A stretch of DNA of 64,000 bases from Bathynomus jamesi (GCA_023014485.1 JAJOZX010001002.1:440001-504000); one strand, 5' to 3'; positions 1 to 10,902 are shown, numbered from the stretch's first letter. Notes: generated by a model not told the origin, from the letters alone. Translations and numbers: made by a program.

Positions 1-600
1 GTCGAAAGGTAGGGAGGATACCTCCCTCGCAGCAGCGTCCGCGCATTCTTTGCCCGGAACACCAACGTGGGAAGGTACCCAACAAAAGGTGACCAGCTTG
101 CGACGTGATGAAAGAAGGATAAGCCAGTCCTGGATCTGTCGCACCAACGGGTGCGGGGAGACTAGAGAGGACAGGGCCTCAAGAGCGCTGCGAGAATCGG
201 AGTAGATGGTGAAAGATGTAAATGAGAGTTGAGAGAGGAATCGAAGGGGTGAGAGGATAGCTGAGAGTTCGGCCGTGAAAATGGAAGCCGCTGAGGGAAG
301 GGATAACGATTGGACTACCGATGGAAAGGCTGCCGCACAACTGACTCCAAGTGGTGAGCGAGAGCCGTCGGTGAACACGGGAATAGAATCAGAATGGGAA
401 GAGGAGTGGGATAGAAATAATTGACGAGGGTAGAGGGGTGGAACTGTGCTTTTGAGCCAGTAGAAAGGAAAGAGCAGATTCGGAGGGAAGGAAGGGTCCA
501 CGGGGAAAGGTAGAGGGAGGAGAGGGAAGAAGTCGCCCTTCCACCCATAAAGAAGACAGGACCGGAGCCATCCGTAGACCGCACAGTCGAACCACATTGG
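1..600 (-). pseudogene. LINE RNase H domain, partial
   Basis: Reading the minus strand downstream of the RT gives an RNase H fold: FTDGSRSPLGVSCAA (first Asp, near 375), IFTAELSAIL (Glu, near 275), IYSDSRSALEAL (second Asp, near 210), then FCWVPSHVGVPGKECAD (near 80-35), which holds the late His and Asp of the site. These four acidic/His blocks are the RNase H catalytic set. The domain continues off the left window edge. It degrades the RNA strand during target-primed reverse transcription. Confidence 0.8.
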
Positions 601-670
601 GGCGACAGTCAAAGCAGGCCGAAGTGGAAGGGCCGAAGAAAGATTGGTGAACTGGGTTGGAAGAAAACTG

Positions 671-2270
671 CTAGACGCGAAAGAAGTATTTTAAACCCTC
701 TAAGGTACGGTGGACATCCAACATGAGATGGCCACTTTCCACATAAAGGCTGACACTGGGAGAGGATCGGAATGCGCCGGTGCTAATACGTACACCCAGG
801 GAACGGATAGGGTCCAGCATGCGCAGGGCAGAGGCAGGGGCGGAGGAATAGGCCTGACAGCCATAATCCAACTTATTTTGGACGAGGGAGTGGTAGAGCC
901 GCCAAAGGGTATGGCGGTCAGCACCCGAATCGGTATGGGAAAGAAATTTGAGAAGGATGCAAGTCCGAAGGCACGAAGTCTTCAGAGACTTCAAGTGGGG
1001 GATCCAGGAGAGGCGAAAATCAAGGAGGAGACCCAGAAATCTAGTTTCGGGGATTACGAGGAGCGGCGATCCATAAAGAGAGGGGGAAGGGATAGCCATG
1101 TAATGGCGGCGACGACAAAAATGCATCACCACCGTCTTCGAGGAGGAAAAACGAAATCCGTGATCTGTGACTCATCTGGAGACCGAATCCAGGGCTCGCT
1201 GGAGGAGACGTTCAAGGAAGGTGGATCGGGAACCGGAGCAATATATAGCAAGATCGTCAACATAGAGGGTGACTGTAATTCCCGAGGACAGAGCCGTCAC
1301 CACGTCATCAATCGCCAAAGCGAAACAGATGACACTCGGGACGCTGCCCTAGGGAACCCCTTCCTCCTGCGAGTGTATAGAGGAGAAGGAAGTACCCACC
1401 TGGATACGAAAGGAGCGAGAAGATAAAAAGTTAGAGATGAAGGACGGGATGAAGCCTCGGAAACCCAAGATATATAGTTTTCGGCAGATCCACCACCGCC
1501 AGGTGATGTCATATGCCTTCTCCAAATCAAAGAAAACTGCATAGAGGTGACGTCGCTCTGCAGAGGACATACGGACCGCAGTCTCCAGTTGTATCAAGAT
1601 GTCAATGGTGCTACGGCTCCTGCGAAAACCGATCTGTGTGGAAGAAAGCAAATTGTGGCGTTCGAGATGCCACACCAGGCGCCAAGAAACCATCTTCTCA
1701 AGAAGTTTTGAAAGGCAGTTAGTGAGGGCTATTGGACGGTAGTTAAGGGGAGCACCACTGTTTCCCTCCAAGAAGATGGGAAGGTGCTCTCCACCCAAAC
1801 CCAATTATAGAGGGTGAGGAGAAAGAAAAGACTGAAGGGTGTATAGGTGGTGGAGCATATCAAAATGAATGCCGTCGGGGCCGGGAGCAGGGTTACCGCA
1901 ACAAGCCAACGCCGAGCGCAGTTCCGAAATTGAAAAAAGGCGGTTATAAGGGAAATTATTGGGAGTCTGGAAAAGGTGAGGGGAGCGAACAAGCAAAGCC
2001 TTACGTCTGAGGGAAGTGGGATCACTGTGGCCATATCGGGAGATGGAATTAATGGTCGAGGCCAAGGCTTCGGCTACTACAGTAGGGAACGACACTGGGC
2101 GTCCGTCTATCGTAAGGACAGGAGGAGGAGGAGGAGGGGATTTACCAGAAATTTTTCGTATCTTATGCCAGATTTGGGTAAAAATGGTGTGGGAAGTGAG
2201 AGAGGAGACGTAGGCTCGCCAGGAGAAGCGGCGGTCTTGAACTTGAATTTTGGAAGCCGCATGACCTCCA
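671..2270 (-). pseudogene. LINE reverse transcriptase, frameshifted
   Basis: Minus-strand frames give the usual pre-RT linker (motif SWRAYVSSLTSHT near 2225-2185), the PAPGPDGIHFDML block near 1885-1850, the fingers NYRPIALTNCLSKLLEKM near 1745-1690, and the palm FFDLEKAYD near 1530. The thumb and C-terminal part (FLGLLLDFRLSWIPHLK) continues at 1035-671. The domain order is that of a LINE RT. Three separate frames are needed to read it, so it is inactive. The residue FFDLEKAYD matches the catalytic motif A; the motif C (xADD) region falls in a shifted stretch that I could not read cleanly. Confidence 0.8.
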
Positions 2271-3353
2271 TCAGGAATGGAGGAAGGAAGAGGACGGTCG
2301 TGAAGGGAGGTGGAGGAATGAAAAGGTAGATATAGAGGACGGGATAGGGGAACGGGTGGGTGAGGCCTGATCAGGCCTAGAGCGATAAGGTGAGGAAGAG
2401 GACGGTACGGGAGTGACCGAAGTTTGAGGCAAATAAGAGGTAGCAAGGTGGGAAGGATGCAGAGTTTGAGCGAAGGTAAAGCCTGGACGAACGAATCGGG
2501 ATCTAACGCGGGTCCTCGCTTCCTGGAAGCTGACCTTATCAGATTCCCAGACTGACAAGACCTCACGCACAAATAAGTAGGTCGGACAGAAAGAAGAGGA
2601 AGCGGCGTGGTCATCTCCACAGTTGGCGCAGCGGAGAGGATTGGAGCACGAGGAACCATGCGTCGGAGACGCGCAATTAACACAAATACCAGAGGAACTT
2701 CGACACGTCTTACTGATATGTTCGAACCTCTGGAAAGTAAAACACCGCCGTGGTCTGGGGATGTAACGGCGGACCGGAAATAGGAGATAACCGACCCTAA
2801 TTTTTTCAGGTGACTGGGAACTAGCAAAAGTCAGGATCAATAAGGGGGATGGAATCCTTGCCCCCTGGGCCATACAGGGGGGAGGGGTAAACACGGGTCA
2901 CCTTCTGAGAGGAAAGACAAGTGAGAAGATCCGACTCTGAGTATTCCAAAAGACGGGGGGCATGAACTACACCCGTACAGGTGTTAAAGGGAGAGTGGGG
3001 GAGTCCAGGGGAGCAGAAGCCAGGGTTGAAAGGGAGGAAACCTTCTGGTACTGGGCCCTGAAGGAAACTTCCACTACAAGAAAGCCATCGTTCTGGGGCC
3101 ATATCTGTCGAGGATCGCCATAGTGGAAAGTGAAGTTGTTATAGACCTCAAAAACATCCCGCTGTGAGAGGGGAGGAGAGGTCAAAAGAATTACGGGAAT
3201 AAGACGTACGAGCAGTCTTAGAACGAGGAGAACGTGAATTTTCCACAGCCAGAGGGGAACAACCCCTTCAAGACGCGGTCTTCCAGTAGTTGAGGATTCT
3301 AGGGCCTGGTCGCCCACTACCCGAGTGCTAGAAGAAGAGTTAATTTTATCCAT
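2271..3353 (-). pseudogene. LINE ORF1 (gag-like), frameshifted
   Basis: The ATG at 3351-3353 opens the chain starting MDKINSSSSTR. The reading frame then shifts twice (3353-2967, 3102-2821, 2894-2271). The third segment contains gag-type zinc knuckles: a degenerate first knuckle (C-x-x-F in place of C-x2-C, then H and C in HISKTC) followed by CVNC and CANC pairs. A Pro/Ser-rich tail follows. ORF1 proteins of this group bind the element RNA. The frameshifts and the damaged first knuckle show that no functional product is made from this copy. Confidence 0.75.
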
Positions 3354-4030
3354 AAAACTGAAGTGTAAAGAAAACGGACCCGGGGGGGCGCGAGAAACTG
3401 TCTACCAGTGAGAAAGGGAGGCCGGACGCAAACTGCAGGGGGCGGGGTACCTCGTCCCCAAGGGACACATCGTCGGTTTGAAAACGGGGCCTCGTGATGC
3501 GAAAGTTTGCCACCAATGGCGCAAAGCCTCCAGCCCTCCAATCCCACCGGCCCGGACACCCAACACGGTGACGCCCTAAGGGCGCCACCTCCGGAGGACA
3601 GCTCTGGAGACCCGTACTGGGAGCCAAGGACCTTGGTGGCTCTTAGCCCGGTCTCCCCAGTAGCCTGTCCGGCATGGGTGACCGGCATGGGTGACCCTTC
3701 CGGGGGCTAAGGGCCCGCCGACGTAGCCTACTGGGTCAGAACACGAGAGCCCCCCCCCCACCACCACCACAACAAGGTGTCCACCGCCAAGGGGAGGGGG
3801 GCATCTCTTCCGGAGTGCAGTCTAGTTATTATTATCATTACAATAATCTACACCCATTTCCGATCAAATTTATACACTTCCCAATCAAAATCTACCAACT
3901 TTTGCCAAAGTTATGGTGATATCTAATTTGCAAAACTTTGGAGTCCATTTACTCAAAACAGTTTTGTCGAGTTCACACTGCGGCGTGCCAAAAAAAATCT
4001 ATGGCTTCCAATCAGCAACCAACACTTGCG

Positions 4031-4640
4031 TCACCAACTAAATTCAGCGAATGAGTTGCACAGGGCATGCAGTTTGCAAGATGGTTGATCTTCAGTATAA
4101 CCTGCATATCTGCCGGATATATTGGCGGCATTGTCATAATTTTGGCCTCTACAATCATTGATGATGAGATTGAGTTCGACTAAAGTGTCCGGCAAATACA
4201 TTTGCACGCTCTCACCTGAATGGTTAAAAATGGGCAAAAACTTCAGAAATCGTTCTACAAGTTCCCCATTGAAACTCTCAATAAAAGTTAGTTGATGTGT
4301 GAAACTTGCATCTGGAGTGGAATCCAAAGAAATCGAAAAGTACTTGGCTGTTTGCACTTCATCACACACTGTTCACAACTTGCTGGCTCATAAGCTGGAT
4401 CAGCTCATCACAAATTGTAGAGGACACGCAGTTTGTCTTTCCACGACCAGGATTTTCGCGTATTGCAATGTGCTCAGCGAGAAATGGGTCAGACCGAGCT
4501 AAGATTTCCAGAATTCCAAGAAAATTTCCATTATGTGGAGAACCGATAATCTTGTCGTCCCCTCTGAAAGCCAAGACATGCTGTGCCAAAGACTGTATCA
4601 CTGTAACAATACGTTGAAGCACTAAACGCCAGTAATTCTT
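4031..4640 (-). pseudogene. hAT-family transposase relic (ZMYM1/DUF4371-like)
   Basis: Two minus-strand segments in different frames read as one degraded protein. 4622-4400 has GSPHNGNFLGILE and DPFLAEHI; 4369-4031 has YFSISLDSTPDASFTHQLT, ESVQMYL and CRGQNYDNAANISGRYAG. These are the DUF4371/hAT catalytic-core blocks found in zinc-finger MYM-type 1-like proteins; the Asp in NDCRGQNYDNA is in the position of a hAT catalytic residue. The C-terminal dimerisation region is absent. A frameshift lies near 4390. It is a fragment, without terminal repeats that I can identify. Confidence 0.75.
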
Positions 4641-4684
4641 TTCAACTTCTTGCTGCTTTTTAGCACCCTGCAGATCCCCCTGCT

Positions 4685-5010
4685 TTTATCTAGAGTAATA
4701 TTTAGAAATAATAATTATCTAAATAATATTTAGAATTTTTTAATCTAAAGCAATATTTGGTAAAATATTTATCTAGAGTAACATTCAGAAATAATATTTA
4801 TCCATAGTACAGTAAAATTTAGAAATAATGTTTTCTTGAGTGATATTTATAAATAATATTTAGAAATCTTTTAGAAATAATTTTTACCTAGAGTAATATT
4901 AAGAAGTAATACTTATCTAAAATAAAATATAGGAATGATATGTATCTAGGATAATATTTATGAAAAATTACTGTCTACGATAATATTTAGAAATATTTAT
5001 GGAAAAATAT
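4685..5010. repeat. Degenerate A+T-rich tandem repeat
   Basis: About a dozen loosely related units combine TATCTAGAGTAATATTTAGA-like words with AATAATATTTA. The period is roughly 25-35 bases with many substitutions. It is an old minisatellite. No coding or regulatory role can be read from it. The rest of 5011-5730 is plain A+T-rich DNA with nothing recognisable. Confidence 0.6.
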
Positions 5011-5849
5011 TATCTTTGTCTTGGGGGTTGCCGTACGTCATGGGTAATCGATCCTGCCCTTTGGGTAACATTCATATTTTTTTTAAAATACAAATAACCA
5101 GTATTTATAAACCAAAATATCTTTGCTTTTAAACTTTGTCTTTCTCAGTAATTTCACTGTTAACTTCATGCGACTTCCTCTATTTCCCTCTCACCAAGTT
5201 TCTACATCTGTAATATGTCAACAGTTTCTAGAACTTTATAAACAGTATTACCAGTCTTTGTGTTAGGTAATAGTGTTATTTTACACATATAAAATTTGAA
5301 ATCTTTCTTAGGAGAACAAATGCAAATAATAAAGTGGTTTAACTCCCCCATTTACTCTCTAACGTCATAGACTTTGATCTCCGATGAAACAACAGTTTTG
5401 CGTTCTGTTAAAAACTGTTGAATAAATGTTTAAATTCTTATTACTATTTTATATAATCAAATGGGAAATATGAACGGCGGAACTCGGTAATCAGTATTTT
5501 AGAACAGATATTTAATAAACGCCTATTAAAATAAAAAATTCGCTGAACATTTAAAAATAGGAACTCCAAAAAAAGTAATGTACTAAAAAATAAAAGATTT
5601 CTTTTAACAAAAATATCGTATTCAAACTTAATTATAGGAAATAAAATACAGAATTAATTGCTAAACTAGCATTTAGTTTTTCTTATGGACAGCAAATCCA
5701 TTTTTTTCTTCTAATTCAGATATTGGAAACTGATGCCAATTTTCGTCAAGTTCAATGGGTTTGCCTGTTTCCTCAACATCTTCCTTGTCCAGCTACTCAC
5801 TCAGCTGTTTTCACTTGCGGCATCTTTTATTATGATCATTAATTCGCTT

Positions 5850-6398
5850 TGCATTCTTGCTGCGGTAAAAGACATCCGGAAGACGCCCTACGAGACGCTT
5901 AAGAAAGAGGTAAATTGCAAGGATGGTACAATCGGAGCAGAACCGACTACAATGCCTCCTCTCGACGGAGGAGTTGGGTGACCGACGTCCGACGCAGTTT
6001 CTGAGACAACTTTTGGGAGACAAGGGAGCTAACTTTGACCTTACCCTCCTACGGCAACTTTTTGTCCAGCGCTCACCCTCCGCGTCCAGCGGATTCTCGC
6101 CCTTGCAGGGGCCGACCGCATCATGTAAGTGGAGACCCCCCAAATTACTGCAGCCGGGCACTGCTCCCGGCCCCTGAAACAAAGTCCATATTTTCACCGT
6201 CACTGATGGCACATCCAAGGTGCGGTTCCTCGTCAACACAGTGGCTGAAGTATTATACCCCGTTCCCGTGTCGATCTCGCGCATCCTCGGTCCGATTTCG
6301 AATTGCACGGCATCAATAGCAGTCCCATCAAGACCTACGGAGAACGGGACGGTACTCTAAACCTGGGACTGCGTCGTGTATTTCGGTGGATGTTCATA
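5850..6398 (+). pseudogene. Gypsy-type LTR retrotransposon relic: gag C-terminus and protease start
   Basis: Plus-strand frames read as the gag tail used by arthropod Gypsy elements: TPYETLKKE (near 5884), then LSTEELGDRRPTQFL, QLLGDKG and LLRQLF (5950-6070). This is followed by an aspartic protease region, FTVTDGTSKVRFLVN (near 6190-6230), where the usual DTGAE active site reads NTVAE. The block GINSSPIKTYGERDG then LNLGLRRVFRWMF follows (6310-6395). Several frameshifts and the lost catalytic Asp make it inactive. The reading is cut at 6398 by a DNA transposon and resumes at 9595. Confidence 0.75.
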
Positions 6399-6680
6399 TA
6401 GGCCGGGTCGAATTTCTGGGGGAAGATCGGGCACTATGTGGGGCTTATGAATTGGGGTCCTGACCAACATACTCCAAAAGAAAGTTTATGCTCCCCCCGT
6501 ACCACTAGCATACTCCCTCCTATTTTTGGCTCCGCCCCAAAAATGAAAATAGTCTCATAAATGAAAATGGAGACCATTTAGAGCATCTTCTCATGGAGAT
6601 GACCCCCCTAAAATTACATAACATATCTCGTGTGCAATTTTCAGGCAATTGCCTCAAAAATTTGGATTTCTCAAAATTTT
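6399..6680 (+). repeat. Left terminal inverted repeat of the 3.2-kb DNA transposon
   Basis: This arm matches the reverse complement of 9300-9594 with small indels. It contains a G+C-richer outer part and an inner A+T-rich part ending near CAATTTTCAGGCAATTGCC. Confidence 0.8.
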
Positions 6681-6920
6681 CACCACGCGTATTTTCTCAA
6701 AATATTTGCTGTCAGAAAATTGATTACACATAAACATCGTTTATGTGTAATCAATTTACTGAGCTGTGTTGAATTTCAAATTCAATACCAATAAATTTCA
6801 TGTTCTAATTATCATATATTTTTACAGGAATTATAAGAATTTATGCTCTTTAAATTTACTTATGATCCATGCATGATTCTATAAAAGCTGGATTTTTAAT
6901 TTTTTAAAAAGGTTGAAAAA

Positions 6921-9084
6921 ATGTCAACCAGAAACAAATCTTCGAATGCAGCTTTTGGTTTTGCCACTGAATTCCGCCGATCAATGATTCCTACAAAGGC
7001 AGTTGTCAGACACTATTTCTTCATTCAAAGGAGAGAAAAAATCAATTCAAGGGGATCAACAACTGCGAACGATTGCTACAATATAGTTACCAAAGATCTT
7101 CAAGATATTTGGGCCATGTTCTCTTTCCCTGTCATTCAAGAAAGATCTATTTCTTCTGCAGTGGAAAGATTAATCAGATCAGCTCTTTCCTTGAACAAGG
7201 TTCCTCTCCGTCAAAGGAATGAAAATTTTGCTAAAAAACTTGCTTCATATGATGAAATGTTTGACATTTGTACTTGCAAATGTTATGATAAAGGAATAGA
7301 AAGGCCGTTTTGTCGATGCGAGGTAAAAATCCCAATGGTAGAGTGGGAGTCATTTGTAGGCCAAAAGCAAAGAATAAATCAATTAGGGCCATTTGATTGT
7401 GAAGCTGCCGCTGTCCAGAGACGATCCCTCTCAAGAGCAAGAGAAGAACAAGAGAGGCAACAAAGGTCACAAGTGGAAATGGCAGAGGCTATGGAAGTTG
7501 TATCATCTTCATCAGTAGATGACCTTAGCGAAGATATAGAAGACAGTGACAATGAGCTAGAATTCGTGCCCGATGTGGAATTGATTGAAAATGATCAAAA
7601 TAGGTATTCATACAATGAATTACCATTGGTGGCAGACCGTTACCGTGTGAATTCGAGAGCTACAGCAGCTATTGTTAATGCTGCATTGAAAGATATGGGA
7701 ATAATCGATCAATCTAACATGCTTGATAGGAAGAAAATAGAAAGAGAGAAAATTCGTGTAGGCAAGAAAAATATTGTTAGATCTAGATGTGAATATTGAA
7801 CGTATAGGGTTTGATGGAAGAAAGGATGATACGTTAACCAAGCATGGAAAAGAGAAAGAACAACATTATGTGCTGATCAAAGACCCTGGAGGTATCTATG
7901 TAGACCATCTCTGCCCTGACGCAGGAAATGCTCGGTGTATAGCTGATGAAATTATAACGTTCTTAATTGATTCAGCAAGCATCGACACTCTCAATGCTCT
8001 GCTATGCGACGGTACTGCTGTCAATACTGGTAGAATTGCTGGTACCATAAAATTTATTGAAATTTTTTTGCATAGATCAGTTCAATGGCTCGTGTGTCTT
8101 TTACACATGAATGAACTCCTCTTCAGACACATATTTGAAACCATAGACGGAAAAACATCAGGGCCAAATACCTTTAAAGGTTCAATTGGAGCCAAATTGA
8201 AATGTGATTTAACCATTTTAGACTTAGTGGCATTTTCACCAGTTCAGGGCAACGTCCAAGATATACCACCGAATGTCGTGAAAGAGTTGAGCAGTGATCA
8301 AAAGTATCTCTATGATATGTGCCTAGCAGTGCAATCTGGATGGGTATCTGAAAGTCTAGCCCGCAGGTCTCCAGGCGCCATTCATCATGCTCGATGGATT
8401 ACCCGAGCAAACCGGATTCTTCGTTTATATGTATCGACTTTGCATCCCGAACAAAATCTGAAAGAACTGGTAACCATCGTCATGAAATCATATGCTCCTG
8501 GATGGTTTCATATCAAATCCCATCCTAAAGCTACTGACGGAGCACGGAATTTTTTTCATTTGAGTGTCTTGATGCGAGGATTGGAAGTAAAACATCGCAT
8601 TATTATGGAACCGGTGTTTCGTAATAATGCCTATTTTGCCAATCCCGAAGCTATCCTACTGTCAATGCTTACTGATAGCAGACAGCATGTCAGAGAAGAT
8701 GCTCTTCAGAAGATACTTCTCAGTCGGACACGTTTCAGTGGCACACGAAATTTTGAGCTTCCTAAATCTCTAAATTTCGATTCCAAAGACTACTATGAGA
8801 TGATTGACTGGAGAAAGGAAGCTATCAATCCTCCACCTTTGATAAGGAATTTCAGCAATGAAGAGCTACTGCATACAAGAACAGAACCCTTGAAAATTGC
8901 TGCCTTTTCATGCCACAGTCAAAGCGTGGAAAGTGCAGTGAACTTAGTGACAAAAGCATCAGAACAAAGGATTGGCTATGGCAATCGGCACAAATTTAAA
9001 TCAACTCAACTGGAATCAAGAAAAAGACTGCCACAGTTTGAATGGAAAAGCCAATGGGGCCAAGGCACATCCACAAGTAATTAG
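6921..9084 (+). pseudogene. Transposase-like protein of an unnamed family, one frameshift
   Basis: Two overlapping frames, 6921-7799 (ATG start) and about 7774-9084, together encode one protein of about 720 residues. The join lies near 7774-7799 and needs a one-base shift. The N-terminal part has a Cys-rich block, CTCKCYDKG then PFCRCEVKIP (residues about 115-140), and an acidic linker (DDLSEDIEDSDNELE). The second frame has GFDGRKDDT, CDGTAVNTGRIAG, a CLLH motif (C-x2-H), HARWITRANRILRLY and HSQSVESAVNLVTKA. Acidic blocks spaced like this suggest an RNase H-like DDE transposase; that is inference. A second copy of the family lies at 43747-45991. I know similar uncharacterised proteins from animal genomes but cannot name the superfamily. 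Confidence 0.75.
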
Positions 9085-9299
9085 TGAATTGTGAAGGTAA
9101 TTTTTAAATTAAATTTTGTTTTTACTTCAAAGCTGTTTTGTGTAATAAATGGTACAATAGACTAATTGTCTTCTTTTCAGACAAATATACTAGGCCTATA
9201 TGAGGTTTATGAATTGGTCTCCTAGGCAATCAGTACTCCAAACTAAAGTTTATGACACCCTTTTCTATATACTGATAACACTTTTTGGTGATGCGGCAA

Positions 9300-9594
9300 T
9301 TTTTCAAGGATTTGAAATTTCTTGGATAATTGCCTGAAAATTGCACGAGAGGTATATTATGCAATTTTAAGAGAGGGGTCATCTCTATAAAAAAAATGCT
9401 CTAAATGATCTCCATTTTGATTTATACTATTTTTAATTTGGGGGCGGAGCCAAAAAATAAGAGGGAGTATGCTAGTGGTACGGAGGGAAGCATAAACTTT
9501 CTTTTGGAGTATGTTGGTCAGGATATCATTTCATAAACCCCACATAGTGCCCATCTAAAAAAAAATCATTTTGACTAGATTTCGACCCGGCCTA
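9300..9594 (-). repeat. Right terminal inverted repeat of the 3.2-kb DNA transposon
   Basis: This arm is the inverted partner of 6399-6680. Just inside it, 9192-9262 holds a partial extra copy in the orientation of the left arm (words GTTTATGAATTGG, AGTACTCCAAACTAAAGT), a sign of an earlier rearrangement of the ends. Confidence 0.8.
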
Positions 9595-9780
9595 ATGTTC
9601 AATATTGCAGCAGTAAAACAACCTATCCTGGGAGCGGATTTTCTGCACCACTTAGACTTCGCTGTTGACTCGACACGCCATCGTCTCATCGATCAGGTTA
9701 CTAACCTCAGGCGTAACCACTCCTGCTGCAGCGCTTCAGCTGTCATAATTGATGGCCCACCCTGGGTCATCGTATGATTA
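9595..9780 (+). pseudogene. Gypsy protease relic, continuation after insertion
   Basis: The frame starting MFNIAAVKQPILGADFL continues exactly where the protease stopped at 6398; PILGADFL is the conserved block that closes a Gypsy-type protease. The joined original reads FRWMF then NIAAVKQPILGADFL. This proves that the 6399-9594 segment is an insertion. Nothing of the reverse transcriptase follows, so the retroelement was already truncated. Confidence 0.75.
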
Positions 9781-9797
9781 GTTGGCGGAATTTCCTT

Positions 9798-9845
9798 TTG
9801 AACTTCTGAAGATACTTCGTCGAAATATCTTCAGAAGTTCAAAAG
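9798..9845. repeat. Short near-perfect hairpin
   Basis: The words CTTTTGAACTTCTGAAGATA and TATCTTCAGAAGTTCAAAAG face each other around a few bases, giving a stem of about 20 bp. It lies between the Gypsy relic and the 3' end of EEA1. It might be a degraded palindromic element; nothing ties it to termination. Between it and 10285 I see no gene. Confidence 0.6.
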
Positions 9846-10284
9846 TTATGGCACTTTCAAATTTGGTACAATTTTAACCGTGTTTTCTGTTTTTACTTTT
9901 GTCGCTTCGCCACTTCCTAGGGGGTCCTCATATGTTATGACGACGTATAGAACCTTGATGATTCGCCTCAACCTTTGGCTGTTTGTCCTCCTCCATAATG
10001 ACAAGGTCATGTGGCAGAGGTGACCTACAGCTTTACGTGGGATCCAAACCACGGATTGCTACATTATCTGAACGCAAAACACAATCATCTATCCAACTAT
10101 TAAATAGGCCTGCCCAACATTGCTTAACCTCAGTGATTTAATGGAAAACAGTATTGCAACGTGGTTAGGACGTAGCCTCACAGAAAGAGGTCGGGCTTAA
10201 TTTCAGAGCTAGTTACATTTACCATCAAACGAATCAGAAGTGACAAAAAAGGATATGAAGAACTTATCAAATTAATTTTCAAGA

Positions 10285-10290
10285 TTTATT
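10285..10290 (-). terminator. EEA1: Poly(A) signal for EEA1
   Basis: AATAAA on the minus strand about 300 bases after the stop codon. The 10291-10586 stretch is A+T-rich and fits a 3' UTR. No cleavage site can be proved from sequence. Confidence 0.5.
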
Positions 10291-10586
10291 CTTATAAAAA
10301 TGTCAACAAAATAAATGATAATTTATGTACTTACAAAATTGACATAGCTTAAAAATTAAGAAAGTTCATTTTAAATAAGTTTGTTTTGATAATACATTAA
10401 AAAACTAGACTGTGGATCCTGAAAAACGAGATATATTAAGGAAATAAGATATTTTTAAATCTGATAAATCAAACAGTGAACATGAGCGTGTTTAATGATT
10501 TATAGTTAGTAGCATTTCCATAATCTTTATGAAGCAATTATGTACAAAATTGTTTTAAACGTAGTTATACTCTTAACTACTTTCTC

Positions 10587-10813
10587 TTACATTTTGGCAA
10601 TGATTTCAGAATGACAAGCGTCACATACTCTAACCGGTCTCTTGCTTTGTTCAAGTGAAACTTGTTTCGAGGAACAATCGTTGCAGAAGATTTGGTAACA
10701 ATTCTGCAATGATGTCGCCTCACGGTCATTGAGAAGGATTTCTTGCACCGAGAACAACATGCCACCTCCGAGTCCTCCGCCCATTTTCTTCCCGACAATT
10801 TTGCTGTTTCCAT
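10587..10813 (-). pseudogene. EEA1: EEA1 terminal exon, FYVE domain with a one-base deletion
   Basis: The acceptor CCCTTTACAG ends at 10814. The frame gives KWAEDSEVACCSRCKKSFSM then VRRHHCR, and at about 10699-10704 jumps one base to NCYQIFCNDCSSK, ending PVRVCDACHSEIIAKM and a TAA at 10589-10587. All FYVE signatures are present across the two frames: WxxD (WAED), R+HHCR and RVC, plus the zinc cysteines. Exon length is 227, one short of a multiple of three. The usual Gly after the third CxxC Cys is Tyr here. The frameshift removes half of the zinc core, so either the assembly dropped a base or this allele is null for endosome binding. Confidence 0.85.
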
Positions 10814-10902
10814 CTGTAAAGGGAAAATTGAGACGTTTTAATTCATTGAATGTTTGTTCAAGAAACGACAGAGAAATTCACAAGAATCCTGTAAAATCGC
10901 AC

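Larger units (their letters stand above)
1..3826 (-). mobile_element. I-like non-LTR retrotransposon, truncated by window edge
   Basis: This G+C-richer block reads on the minus strand as a LINE. From 5' to 3' it has a leader (about 3826-3354), a gag-like ORF1 with zinc knuckles (3353-2271), a pre-RT linker and reverse transcriptase (about 2270-671) and an RNase H domain (about 600 to 1) that runs off the left edge. RNase H after RT is characteristic of the I group. Several frameshifts break every ORF, so this copy is dead. No endonuclease domain lies between ORF1 and RT, which points to an internal deletion near 2270. The 5' boundary near 3826 is placed where the composition changes to the A+T-rich flank. 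Confidence 0.85.
6399..9594 (+). mobile_element. DNA transposon with ~270-bp TIRs and an unnamed transposase
   Basis: The segment is bounded by long imperfect inverted repeats. The left end begins TAGGCCGGGTCGAA and the right end closes TTCGACCCGGCCTA. The similarity extends about 270 bp inward, including shared words CACTATGTGGGGYTTATGAA, CCAACATACTCCAAAAGAAA and CAGGCAATT. The flanks are ATGTTCATA (left) and ATGTTCAATA (right), a target duplication of about 8-9 bp inside the Gypsy protease. It carries one long coding region (6921-9084) with a single frameshift. Superfamily not recognised; the duplication length would fit hAT-, P- or KDZ-like elements. Confidence 0.85.

Noticed and set aside
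710..1426. 238-codon plus-strand ORF
   Set aside because: It is the antisense shadow of the LINE reverse transcriptase; the minus strand carries the recognisable motifs.
6399..9084. Domesticated host gene rather than transposon
   Set aside because: TIRs, target duplication inside another retroelement and a frameshift all indicate a mobile element copy.
10000..10260. tRNA-like or promoter-like sequence near GTGGTTAGGACGTAGCC
   Set aside because: A partial resemblance to a box B-free stem could not be folded into a cloverleaf; no A and B box pair found.
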